A stretch of DNA of 64,000 bases from Vibrio sp. HI00D65 (lineage in GTDB: Bacteria; Pseudomonadota; Gammaproteobacteria; Enterobacterales; Vibrionaceae). A model generated the notes under the pieces. It ran no database searches. It worked only from the letters and a program-made list of their open reading frames with translations, and was not told the DNA's origin. The DNA lies in NCBI RefSeq assembly GCF_001635455.1, contig NZ_LWEH01000608.1, positions 124,001 through 188,000 of the forward strand, in the 5' to 3' direction. A program made the position numbers and the translations under genes. Below, one piece after another: positions 42,124 through 50,179 of the stretch (the stretch's first letter is position 1; each line of letters opens with the position of its first letter).

Positions 42124-43338
42124 ATGCAAAATCACAACATGCTCGCCCGCATCGCTCGTGGGAATCTTGTCCTACAGATCCTTGCTGGTATTGTTTTCGG
42201 TGTCGTTCTCGCCATGATTTCTCCTTCAGCAGCTCAAGACGCAGGCCTTTTAGGTAGTCTGTTTGTTGGCGCTCTGAAAGCTGTTGCCCCAATTTTAGTA
42301 TTCATTCTTGTTGCAGCTTCTATCGCAAACCAAAAGAAAGGTCAGCATACTCATATGCGTCCAATTATCGTGCTTTACTTGATTGGTACCTTCTCTGCAG
42401 CACTAACAGCAGTAGTACTGAGCTTCATGTTCCCAACCACTTTGACGCTAGTTGCTGGCGCAGAAGGTGCTACTCCTCCTCAAGGTATCGGTGAAGTTCT
42501 TCACACGCTTCTATTTAAACTCGTAGACAACCCAGTAAGCGCGCTAATGAACGCAAACTACATCGGTATTCTTGCTTGGGCAATCGGTCTTGGTCTTGCT
42601 CTGCACCACGCATCTGCAACAACAAAAGCGGTTTTCGAAGATCTAAGCCACAGTGTTTCACACATTGTTCGCTTCATCATTCGCCTAGCGCCATTTGGTA
42701 TCTTCGGTCTCGTTTCAGCGACTTTCGCAACCACTGGTTTTGAGGCGCTAGCAAGCTACGGTCAACTTCTAGCGGTACTACTAGGTTCAATGCTAATCAT
42801 TGCTCTTGTGGTTAACCCACTGCTTGTTTTCGTTAAAACAAAGCAGAACCCATACCCTCTAGTATTCCAATGTATTCGTGAATCAGGTGTAACTGCATTC
42901 TTCACTCGTTCAAGTGCTGCGAACATCCCAGTAAACATGAACCTTTGTAAGAAACTAAACCTAGACGAAGACACTTACTCTGTATCTATCCCACTAGGTG
43001 CAACCATCAACATGGCGGGTGCTGCAATCACTATTACTGTGTTAACGCTGGCTGCTGTACACACCATGGGTATTGAGATTGATATCTTCACTGCAATCCT
43101 ACTGAGCCTTGTTGCTGCGGTATCTGCATGTGGCGCATCTGGTGTTGCTGGTGGCTCACTGCTACTTATCCCTCTTGCATGTGGTCTATTCGGTATCTCA
43201 AACGATGTTGCGATGCAGGTAGTAGCGGTAGGTTTCATCATCGGTGTGATTCAAGACTCTGCTGAAACAGCGCTTAACAGCTCGACAGACGTAGTGTTCA
43301 CAGCTGCAGTATGTAAAGCTGAGCAGAATAAAGCTTAA
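42124..43338 (+). CDS. sstT: Sodium:serine/threonine symporter SstT
   Basis: This inner-membrane Na+-coupled importer of serine and threonine belongs to the dicarboxylate/amino acid:cation symporter family. The 404 residues have about eight membrane helices and two re-entrant loops. Conserved parts are AFFTRSSAANIPVNM (HP1 region, Ser-rich), SIPLGATINMAGAAITI (NMAG sodium site) and SACGASGVAGGSLLLIPLACGLFG (HP2). Its length and N-terminus (IARGNLVLQILAGIVFGV) match SstT rather than GltP/DctA. Strong codon bias. A terminator follows. Confidence 0.95.
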   Translation: MQNHNMLARIARGNLVLQILAGIVFGVVLAMISPSAAQDAGLLGSLFVGALKAVAPILVFILVAASIANQKKGQHTHMRPIIVLYLIGTFSAALTAVVLSFMFPTTLTLVAGAEGATPPQGIGEVLHTLLFKLVDNPVSALMNANYIGILAWAIGLGLALHHASATTKAVFEDLSHSVSHIVRFIIRLAPFGIFGLVSATFATTGFEALASYGQLLAVLLGSMLIIALVVNPLLVFVKTKQNPYPLVFQCIRESGVTAFFTRSSAANIPVNMNLCKKLNLDEDTYSVSIPLGATINMAGAAITITVLTLAAVHTMGIEIDIFTAILLSLVAAVSACGASGVAGGSLLLIPLACGLFGISNDVAMQVVAVGFIIGVIQDSAETALNSSTDVVFTAAVCKAEQNKA

Positions 43339-43381
43339 TTAAGCTTTATCCGCTCGTAAGCCAAATCTAAATAAAGAAAAA

Positions 43382-43405
43382 GGGAAGCATCTGCTTCCCT
43401 TTTTT
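43382..43405 (+). terminator. Intrinsic terminator of sstT
   Basis: GGGAAGC (43382-43388) pairs with GCTTCCC (43393-43399), followed by T to 43405. Upstream A residues allow use from the minus strand too. Confidence 0.88.
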
Positions 43406-43496
43406 GTTATCTGAATTTCATTATAACCACTCAAGCTGTATTCAACTTATCACGATGGATAACATGTCCCATGGATAACCCAGTGAACACCACTAA

Positions 43497-44702
43497 CTAG
43501 CTTCTGCTCCAATTTGACTGACTAAAGTCTAGAGGGTCACTAGTCTGATTGACTTGCTTCTCTATTGGTGATCGCTCTGTATTCGATTGCTGGCTGTAAT
43601 CGATGTTCGCTCCTTGTGTATTCGATAGCGACGTTTCTAGATGGCTGCTCTCCACATTAAATGACTCACCCTCTTCATCAGACGCTTCTTTCACTTTCTT
43701 TGGAATCGGTATATTGCGTTTGTAGAGCTTGTTGAGCGCTTTGATTATTGAGTGCTTGGTGATCGCTTGTTGGGTAAGTTTTGTCATGATCGGTTTAGTC
43801 AGCGCTTGTAAGCCCACAACCGCATCGACACCCAGCTCACCACCTACTTTATCTCGCTGATGCTTGGCTTCTGAATAGCCAAAGTGAGCAGATAGAAATA
43901 GCCAGATATAAGCAATCGCATTACCGTTGTTGCCATGGTCTATCCATGCCTCACCAGCTCTAAACATAGCCTCTGCACTGTTCTTTTCTGCTGCAGTTTC
44001 AAACCAGTACACAGCCTCACAATGGTTAGGCTCTACGCCAACACCATTTAAGTAACTCATACCAAGTTTGATCTTACCATCTAGGTTGTTTTTCTCTGCC
44101 GCTTTGCGATACCAATCAACAGAGCTTTCTGCGGAGTAGTCTGGGTTTTCTTTGTCTAGACACCAGTCACCCATGAACAGCATCGCTTCGGTATTCCCAC
44201 CAGCGGCAGATTCCTCAATATAGGTGTAACCTTTGGGAGTGTTCTTTACGGTTCCGCGCCCATGAACCAGCGCTTTACCCATCTCAAATTTCGCCGACAT
44301 GTCGTTGTCTAGGGCTGCGATCGCAAGCTGCCAAAAGTTAGCTTGTTCTCTTAAGATCAGGTCTTCTTTGCGCTTCATGCTCAAGCGCACAATGCCGTAC
44401 ATACCGTTGACGTTATCCAAATGCGCCGCTTTATCGTACCAATATATCGCTTCCTTAATATTGTTACGCTCAGCTTCTTTCGCCAAAAATAGAATCGACG
44501 GGACATGTCCGGTTTCGGCTTTAAAGTGGCGCTCTTTTTGCTCTTGGATACGTGCTTTTTCAATCGCCTTTCGGTAAGCAACAGCACGCGCTTTACGCTC
44601 TTGTTCCAAGCGCTGTTTTCTAAGTGATAAAGAAATCAGCCACACTGCAACAAGTATTAACGAAAGAGCAGTCGCACCAATTGCGATTCCCATTGTACTC
44701 AT
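43497..44702 (-). CDS. Membrane-anchored Sel1-repeat protein
   Basis: The 401 residues begin with a membrane segment (about 5-26), then a charged helix (KQRLEQERKARAVAYRKAIEKARIQ). Four to five Sel1-like repeats cover about 65-275 (for example EAIYWYDKAAHLDNVNGMYGIVRLS, FEMGKALVHGRGTVKNTPKGYTYIEESAAGGNTEAMLFMG and KIKLGMSYLNGVGVEPNHCEAVYWFETAAEKNSAEAMFRAGEAW). A low-complexity polar tail follows. Sel1 repeats bind proteins; the partner is unknown. ATG 44702 has no clear ribosome site; Met4 is an alternative. Monocistronic. Confidence 0.88.
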   Translation of the reverse strand: MSTMGIAIGATALSLILVAVWLISLSLRKQRLEQERKARAVAYRKAIEKARIQEQKERHFKAETGHVPSILFLAKEAERNNIKEAIYWYDKAAHLDNVNGMYGIVRLSMKRKEDLILREQANFWQLAIAALDNDMSAKFEMGKALVHGRGTVKNTPKGYTYIEESAAGGNTEAMLFMGDWCLDKENPDYSAESSVDWYRKAAEKNNLDGKIKLGMSYLNGVGVEPNHCEAVYWFETAAEKNSAEAMFRAGEAWIDHGNNGNAIAYIWLFLSAHFGYSEAKHQRDKVGGELGVDAVVGLQALTKPIMTKLTQQAITKHSIIKALNKLYKRNIPIPKKVKEASDEEGESFNVESSHLETSLSNTQGANIDYSQQSNTERSPIEKQVNQTSDPLDFSQSNWSRS

Positions 44703-45271
44703 AAAATGTTTAACCTAATTCGGTTTCGTTCTACCCTATATCGGCCACAAGTAGCCTATATTGAGTAGTTAATTTCTGGGGCTACTGCCCGGATGGTGAC
44801 AAGAGACGCAGTCTCTAAACGCTCCGCCTTAAACTTGATTTAGTATCTCAGGAATACATAACAATAAGAAGTCTGCAAAGACTAATCCGTACGCAACCCA
44901 TAAATCGTGTGATCTTGCTCCAATAAGGATTGTTCTCTCCAATTTCCCTTTCATCAAGTTAGGCTCAACCGCTCATCAGAAACCGATGGTTCAAGACCTG
45001 TGCCTAAAAGCAGCGGTGATGCATGCATCCCACCAAGTGTGACAACGTCATGTTCGCGTGAAATATTGAGATCTATGAAGTGGAAGCGGCACTGATCGTC
45101 GATCAAGAAGTAGAAATTGATGGCCACGTACTAGGAAAAAAGCTTACCCAAGTGGTAAAGAGGTGATTTACGAGCACTAACTTCGATTGAAGACGCACTC
45201 TTTATACAAAAGATCCGCTCACGCCAGCTATAGCTGAACTTTACATTGTAAATTAGTGAGCGCTAAAAAGT
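44703..45271. other. Intergenic region with a possible gene remnant
   Basis: Apart from the short open stretch at 45062-45166, I see no complete gene, promoter or repeat. The sequence has coding-like composition in places, consistent with decayed DNA. Confidence 0.4.
45062..45166 (+). pseudogene. Possible remnant of a small coding region
   Basis: A 34-codon stretch between stops reads NIEIYEVEAALIVDQEVEI then DGHVLGKKLTQVVKR, with protein-like composition but no start codon or ribosome site in frame. It may be the 3' end of a lost gene. I cannot name the family. Confidence 0.25.
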
Positions 45272-45311
45272 AAAAAGAAGCCAGATCGTGTGACGTCCTG
45301 GCTTCTTTTTT
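45272..45311. terminator. Terminator of the Lrp-LysR transcript
   Basis: AAGAAGCCAG (45275-45284) pairs with CTGGCTTCTT (45298-45307). A residues before and T residues after allow use in both directions; the minus-strand LysR gene ends 24 bases away. Confidence 0.85.
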
Positions 45312-45334
45312 AATTTGATATGGCAGAGAAACCG

Positions 45335-46264
45335 TTAATCTTGCTGCATCTTCTCCCAAATCGTTGGCGACCCAATATAATCTTGCACTGAAGTGATGAA
45401 CTCTTTCACTAGCTTGGTCTGCTTACGGTGTGGGTAGACGGCGTATATAGCGGTATCCGCTGTGGAGATGGCGTAATCAGGAAGCAGTGTCACTAAGCCC
45501 AACTCTTTCATCGATGCGTACAGGTTTGATTGATCAAGAAAGCCATAGCCTAAGCCATCTTTCACGCAAGACACCATAGTACGAACATCACTCACCTTAT
45601 AGTTGCCACGAATCGTCAGGCTCTGGAAAGTGTTACCATGTGGCTCTTCACTGATACGCAGATGATCCACCGTCATATCACCGTTGGTATAAATCACCGC
45701 AGGCAGAGACAACAAATCTTGTGGCGTTTTCGGCTCACCATGCTGCTTCACAAAGTCATTCGAGGCGACCAGCATGAAGTTGCTGTCAGCTATCTTCTTC
45801 GCAATTAGATTCGATTCCACCAGCTTACTGAAGCGAAAGGCGATATCAAACTGCCCTGCAATAATGTTGGCGATCTTGTCGTCTAGTGAAAGTACGATCT
45901 GAACATCCGGGTACTTTCTCATGAACTGCGTGATGATAGGTTGCAGATATTGCTGACCAAAATAGATGGGCGACGTAATTCGTAGCACACCTTTAGGTTC
46001 AGATTGGTACGAATCTGCAATACCTTGAATCTGATTGATGGTGTCTTTCAACACGTAGGTCTGCGCGAGAATATCTTCCCCTGCTGACGTCAAAGAAAAT
46101 GAACGAGTAGAACGATTGAGTAGCTGAACACCCAAATCTTGCTCAAGCTTCTTGATCTGTTTAGAGAGTGAGGAATTATCCATGTCGTGTAAGGTTGCCG
46201 CTTTGGTAAATGACCCTTGTTGAACCACATCTAAGAACAATAACAACTGATTGGTATTGGGCAC
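45335..46264 (-). CDS. LysR-type transcriptional regulator
   Basis: The 309 residues comprise an N-terminal winged helix-turn-helix (LLLFLDVVQQGSFTKAATLHDMDNSSLSKQIKKLEQDLGVQLLNRSTRSFSLT, about 6-58) and a periplasmic-binding-protein-like effector domain (about 90-300). The DNA-binding part resembles the CrgA/AaeR-like subgroup common in proteobacteria. It lies 26 bases after the Lrp-type gene on the same strand, so both may be co-transcribed. Target and effector are unknown; the divergent LysE-type exporter is a candidate target. Confidence 0.92.
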   Translation of the reverse strand: MPNTNQLLLFLDVVQQGSFTKAATLHDMDNSSLSKQIKKLEQDLGVQLLNRSTRSFSLTSAGEDILAQTYVLKDTINQIQGIADSYQSEPKGVLRITSPIYFGQQYLQPIITQFMRKYPDVQIVLSLDDKIANIIAGQFDIAFRFSKLVESNLIAKKIADSNFMLVASNDFVKQHGEPKTPQDLLSLPAVIYTNGDMTVDHLRISEEPHGNTFQSLTIRGNYKVSDVRTMVSCVKDGLGYGFLDQSNLYASMKELGLVTLLPDYAISTADTAIYAVYPHRKQTKLVKEFITSVQDYIGSPTIWEKMQQD

Positions 46265-46290
46265 TGCGCCGCTCCTAATATTAAGCTCGA

Positions 46291-46731
46291 TTAACGTTCA
46301 TCTTTAGGGGTATCCATCACCACCATGGTTGTGATGGATTGAACCTGAGCACACTCTCCTAGCACATCGGCATGAAACTTCTTGTAGCTCGGCAAGTCTT
46401 TAGTCTCGACTCGCAACAAGTACTCATTAGCACCGGTGATGTTGTGACACTCGACCACCTCTTTCTCCATAGCGACGTGCTCTTCAAACTCCAATTGAGC
46501 AGATTTTTTGTGGCTTGATAAACCGATCGAAACGTAGGCGATAAAACCCACGCCCATTAAGCCGTTATCTAGAACCGCACGATAACCTTGAATGGTGCCT
46601 TTGCGCTCAAGATCTTGTACACGCCTTAACGTCGCTGAGGCCGATAAGCCAATTCGCTCTGAGAGCTCAATGTTGGAGATTCTGCCGTCCAACTTAAGCT
46701 CTTGCAATATCCTTTCGTCAAATCTATCCAT
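46291..46731 (-). CDS. Lrp/AsnC-family transcriptional regulator
   Basis: The 146 residues have the helix-turn-helix DERILQELKLDGRISNIELSERIGLSASATLRRVQDLERKG (about 4-44) and a C-terminal RAM domain (ECHNITGANEYLLRVETKDLPSYKKFHADVL) that binds amino acids and makes octamers. It is divergent from a LysE/RhtB exporter with about 140 bases between start codons, the usual layout for an amino-acid-responsive regulator controlling its exporter. ATG 46731 follows a weak ribosome site. Confidence 0.93.
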   Translation of the reverse strand: MDRFDERILQELKLDGRISNIELSERIGLSASATLRRVQDLERKGTIQGYRAVLDNGLMGVGFIAYVSIGLSSHKKSAQLEFEEHVAMEKEVVECHNITGANEYLLRVETKDLPSYKKFHADVLGECAQVQSITTMVVMDTPKDER

Positions 46732-46872
46732 AAGTACTTATTATTGTGCATTCAGTGATAATAAAGGAAATAAAAGCACATAATTGCCTCACTTTCCACC
46801 TACTATGTTTCTCAACACGTGAAAGTCATGACCGGTCAGTCACTTAGTTCATTTTTATGCTGGAGAACCATT

Positions 46873-47457
46873 ATGCCTTTAGAACAACTTAGCGCACTTG
46901 CCTTGTTTGCGTTTGTCTCGACCTTCACGCCGGGTCCAAATAACATCATGCTCATGACTTCTGGTGCCAATGTTGGCTTTGCCCGCACCATTCCACACAT
47001 GCTTGGCATTGCTCTAGGTTTTGCTGCTATGTTGCTATTGGTTGGCTTTGGTTTAATGGGGGTTTTCAACGCCTATCCGGTGACTCACCAAGTATTGAAA
47101 TACCTGAGTCTTACGTACTTGGTGTACCTCGCAATTAAAATAGCCAAGAGTGGAAAAGCGAAAAGCACTGAAGCTTATAAACCGATGACCTTCATCGGCG
47201 CGGCGAGTTTTCAATGGGTTAACCCGAAAGGTTGGTCAATGGCACTGACAGCCATTTCTCTTTATAGCAGCGGCAGTTCATGGTGGGAGCTTGCAATCAT
47301 CGCAGCTATTTTTACGCTAGCTAACCTGCCATCTGTAACCTTCTGGACAGCAGCAGGCAAGCAGCTACAACACTGGTTAACAACGCCAGTCCGCGTCAAA
47401 AGCTTCAACTATGGCATGGCAGGGTTGCTGTTGGCGTCGACCATTCCGATGCTCTAA
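46873..47457 (+). CDS. LysE/RhtB-family amino acid exporter
   Basis: This inner-membrane exporter has 194 residues and six hydrophobic segments. The start is ATG 46873 with GGAGA seven bases upstream; the frame extends 18 codons further without a ribosome site. FVSTFTPGPNNIMLMTSGANVGFARTIPHMLGIALGF is the family's N-terminal signature, and GAASFQWVNPKGWSMALTAISLY is the second. The substrate is one or more amino acids, not determinable here. Divergent Lrp and LysR regulators suggest induction by the exported amino acid. Confidence 0.93.
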   Translation: MPLEQLSALALFAFVSTFTPGPNNIMLMTSGANVGFARTIPHMLGIALGFAAMLLLVGFGLMGVFNAYPVTHQVLKYLSLTYLVYLAIKIAKSGKAKSTEAYKPMTFIGAASFQWVNPKGWSMALTAISLYSSGSSWWELAIIAAIFTLANLPSVTFWTAAGKQLQHWLTTPVRVKSFNYGMAGLLLASTIPML

Positions 47458-47476
47458 TCGAATAACTTCTATATTT

Positions 47477-47506
47477 TAACGGTTAGTACTCTGCTGCTAA
47501 CCGTTA
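47477..47506. terminator. Inverted repeat between LysE-type and DUF1294 genes
   Basis: TAACGGTTAG (47477-47486) pairs with CTAACCGTTA (47497-47506) between two convergent genes. The flanking T tracts are poor, so termination is likely but not certain. Confidence 0.55.
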
Positions 47507-47512
47507 TTCTCG

Positions 47513-47902
47513 TTAAAAGTAACTCACAAGATCACTAAGCCAGCGATCAAATATCGCCTGCCCGCTCGGCGTTAACGTCCAGACAAACGCCGCTACATTG
47601 ATAACCACTGTTAACCAATAAATCGCTCTGAACGGCTGTTTTTGTGTTTTATGACGCAGCTTATCTTGAGCGATCAAAGCCCCTAACCAACCACCAGCTA
47701 CCGAAAAGATATGCAGGGTTTTCTCTGGCACACGCCAATTCCCATTAATCGCGGCTCGTTTATCTTTTGCGTACACAAAAAACGTCACGACACCGATTAC
47801 TAAATACCACGCCAATAGCGCTTTTGAGCTTTCCGCAAACAACGCAGACACCACCACCAGAATCAAATAAGTGATAGTGATTTGAACAGATGAAGACAAC
47901 AT
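47513..47902 (-). CDS. DUF1294 small membrane protein
   Basis: This 129-residue inner-membrane protein has three to four hydrophobic segments and the DUF1294 block YAKDKRAAINGNWRVPEKTLHIFSVAGGWLGALIAQDKLRHKTQKQPFR, with DKRAA, RVPE, GGWLGA and RHKTxKxxF all conserved. ATG 47902 follows AAGGAG. Some family members carry an N-terminal cold-shock domain; this one does not. Function unknown. Confidence 0.88.
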   Translation of the reverse strand: MLSSSVQITITYLILVVVSALFAESSKALLAWYLVIGVVTFFVYAKDKRAAINGNWRVPEKTLHIFSVAGGWLGALIAQDKLRHKTQKQPFRAIYWLTVVINVAAFVWTLTPSGQAIFDRWLSDLVSYF

Positions 47903-47959
47903 CAACTCCTTTTGGGTAACAGCTCACATACTGTGGTAATTACGCCCGTAGATTTTGAT

Positions 47960-47968
47960 AAGGATGAG
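47960..47968 (+). promoter_or_regulatory. Candidate MalT box upstream of the amylase gene
   Basis: AAGGATGAG carries the GGATGAG core of the MalT box (GGGGATGAGG). It lies 91 bases before the amylase start and is identical to each arm of the palindrome upstream of pulA. Confidence 0.5.
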
Positions 47969-48058
47969 TAAGGCGTATTGTCATTCGGTTAGTCTGCAAA
48001 AAATAAACAAGCCCTTTCATCCCTACATAACATGATGGAAGTTAAAGGAATTATAAAT

Positions 48059-49831
48059 ATGTACAACCAAAAGTACGCCATCTACCAAGTTTTTACGCGT
48101 TTATTTGGCAATAAAAACACCCAGCATGTCCCGTGGGGCACTATTGAACAAAATGGCGTGGGCAAATTCAGTGATTTTACCGACAAAGCGCTGTCTGAAA
48201 TTCGCAAGCTTGGAATGACTCACATTTGGTATACCGGAGTTCCTCACCACGCGTTAATCAATGACTACAAACACATTGGTATTTCAAACGATCACCCAAG
48301 CGTAGTAAAAGGTCATGCGGGCTCTCCTTATGCCGTAAAAGATTACTACTCGGTAAACCCTGATCTCGCTGATAACCCCGAGCAGCGACTAGACGAGTTT
48401 GAGGCGCTAATTAAGAGAAGCCACGACCACGGTTTAAAAGTGATCATCGATATCGTCCCTAATCATGTTGCACGTCATTACAAAGGGTTAAATAATCCCG
48501 AGGGCGTAAGTGGTTTTGGTGCTTACGATGACACTACACTCGAATACCACAGAAACAATAACTTCTACTACATCCCCAACAGCTCCTTTGAGCTACCGAA
48601 TATCGAGCCTAAGCTTACCCCGCTCGGTGGAGAACAACACCTAGCCCTAAACTCTCCGTTTATCGAAATGCCCGCTAAATGGACAGGTAATGGTTCACGC
48701 CTAGCTAAACCCAACTTCGACGATTGGTATGAAACTGTAAAGATCAATTACGGTGTGCACCCTGACGGTTCAAAAGACTTCCCTGAATTACCGAGTGACT
48801 ATGCTCAACGTGATTACCGAGCTCACTTCAATTTCTGGAAATCTATCGATGTGCCTAACTCCTGGGTTAAGTTCCGAGACATCGCCTTGTTCTGGTTAGA
48901 AAAAGGCGTCGATGGGTTTCGTTACGATATGGCGGAAATGGTACCGGTCGAGTTTTGGAGCTATCTCAACTCATCAATAAAGATGCAAAAACCCGATGCC
49001 TTTCTTATGGCAGAGGTGTATCAGCCAGACTTATACCGCGACTACATTCACTTAGGCAAAATGGACTATCTATACGACAAAGTGGACCTATACGATGGGC
49101 TCAAAGCCGTTATGCAAGGCAAAGCTTCAACAGCCATCATTCCCGAGATTCAGCATCAAATGATGGACATAGAGCACCACATGCTGCACTTCTTGGATAA
49201 CCATGACGAACAGCGCTTCGCGTCTCCAGAGTTTGTTGGCAATCCAAATATTGCTAAGCCTGCAATGCTCGTCAGCACCTTATTGAGCTGCTCGCCGACT
49301 ATGGTTTATTTTGGGCAAGAAGTGGGCGAACCGGGCGCAGAAAATGCAGGTTTTGGACAACCCTCGCGTACATCCATCTTTGACTACATAGGCGTCCAAC
49401 AGCATCAAAAATGGATGAACCACGGCGCATTCGATGGCGGGCTATTAGACGATAGCGAAAAGCAGCTGCGTCACTTCTATCAGAAGGTGATGAACTTTTC
49501 TCTTGAGCACTCTTCAATGACTGGGCATTACCGAGACTTACACCAAAGCAATAATTTGAGTGATTCGGTTTACGCATTTCTGCGATATGACACCCAAGAG
49601 CTTACAATAGTTGCTGCGAATTTCAGCCTGCACACGACAGAGCGTGTTTGCTTGGTTATTCCACGTGATGTAATCCAAGCAATCAAAATTTCGGATGGTA
49701 GTTACTTGCTCAATGAACATATCGAATCTAGTCAGCAACAAGAATTACACGTGGAGGAAGGAGTTGGCTGCTTCAATATTGAATTAAAACCGCTGGCATC
49801 GTTGACTTGGGTATTACCATTAAATAATTAA
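48059..49831 (+). CDS. Cytoplasmic GH13 alpha-amylase family enzyme
   Basis: The 590 residues start at ATG 48059 (MYNQKYAIYQVFTRLFGN; AAAGGA upstream). The nine-codon longer frame would place the ribosome site inside the coding region. There is no signal peptide, so it acts in the cytoplasm on imported maltodextrins or on glycogen. GH13 regions are DIVPNHVAR (I), GVDGFRYDMAEM (II, nucleophile Asp), FLMAEVYQPD (III, Glu) and FLDNHDEQRF (IV). The long insert between regions I and II (SSFELPNIEPKLTPLGGEQ) and size suggest a subfamily distinct from secreted amylases. Exact specificity unknown. Confidence 0.9.
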   Translation: MYNQKYAIYQVFTRLFGNKNTQHVPWGTIEQNGVGKFSDFTDKALSEIRKLGMTHIWYTGVPHHALINDYKHIGISNDHPSVVKGHAGSPYAVKDYYSVNPDLADNPEQRLDEFEALIKRSHDHGLKVIIDIVPNHVARHYKGLNNPEGVSGFGAYDDTTLEYHRNNNFYYIPNSSFELPNIEPKLTPLGGEQHLALNSPFIEMPAKWTGNGSRLAKPNFDDWYETVKINYGVHPDGSKDFPELPSDYAQRDYRAHFNFWKSIDVPNSWVKFRDIALFWLEKGVDGFRYDMAEMVPVEFWSYLNSSIKMQKPDAFLMAEVYQPDLYRDYIHLGKMDYLYDKVDLYDGLKAVMQGKASTAIIPEIQHQMMDIEHHMLHFLDNHDEQRFASPEFVGNPNIAKPAMLVSTLLSCSPTMVYFGQEVGEPGAENAGFGQPSRTSIFDYIGVQQHQKWMNHGAFDGGLLDDSEKQLRHFYQKVMNFSLEHSSMTGHYRDLHQSNNLSDSVYAFLRYDTQELTIVAANFSLHTTERVCLVIPRDVIQAIKISDGSYLLNEHIESSQQQELHVEEGVGCFNIELKPLASLTWVLPLNN

Positions 49832-50179
49832 AACTCTTGTCGATATTATATAAAAAGAAAATAAAGGATAATTGGCAATTAACTTAATTTCCACGTTAAA
49901 TTAACAGCCGAACATTTCGATATCTTCCTCACATTTATAAGGATGAGCTCTCATCCTTATTCTCTACGCCTAGTTACTACGCCCTATCCTATTGATCTTA
50001 AAAAAATGAGTTCTTGGTCCAAGTAAATCTACATAAACCAAGTACAAATCGTGATATCGACACTAGGTTTCTTATTTTTACTGATTAAAAATAACTTTAC
50101 ATATAGATATCACAAATAGTTGACCACCACTAAGACTAGGATATTCATCATCATAAAAAGTGAAATATGGATATCGAAC
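49832..50179. promoter_or_regulatory. Control region upstream of pullulanase
   Basis: These 348 bases follow the amylase gene and contain the 49937-49960 palindrome. I see no T-tract terminator for the amylase, so read-through into pulA is possible. Confidence 0.45.
49937..49960 (+). promoter_or_regulatory. Perfect palindrome of two opposed MalT-box cores
   Basis: ATAAGGATGAG (49937-49947) and CTCATCCTTAT (49950-49960) are exact reverse complements with two bases between. Each arm carries GGATGAG. No T tract follows, so an operator is more likely than a terminator. It is about 220-240 bases upstream of the pulA start. Confidence 0.55.

Noticed and set aside
43328..43349. 22-bp perfect palindrome ATAAAGCTTAAT/TAAGCTTTAT over the sstT stop
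   Set aside because: It has no loop and lies at the gene end before a normal terminator. AT-rich palindromes of this type can arise by chance around a TAA stop, so no function is claimed.
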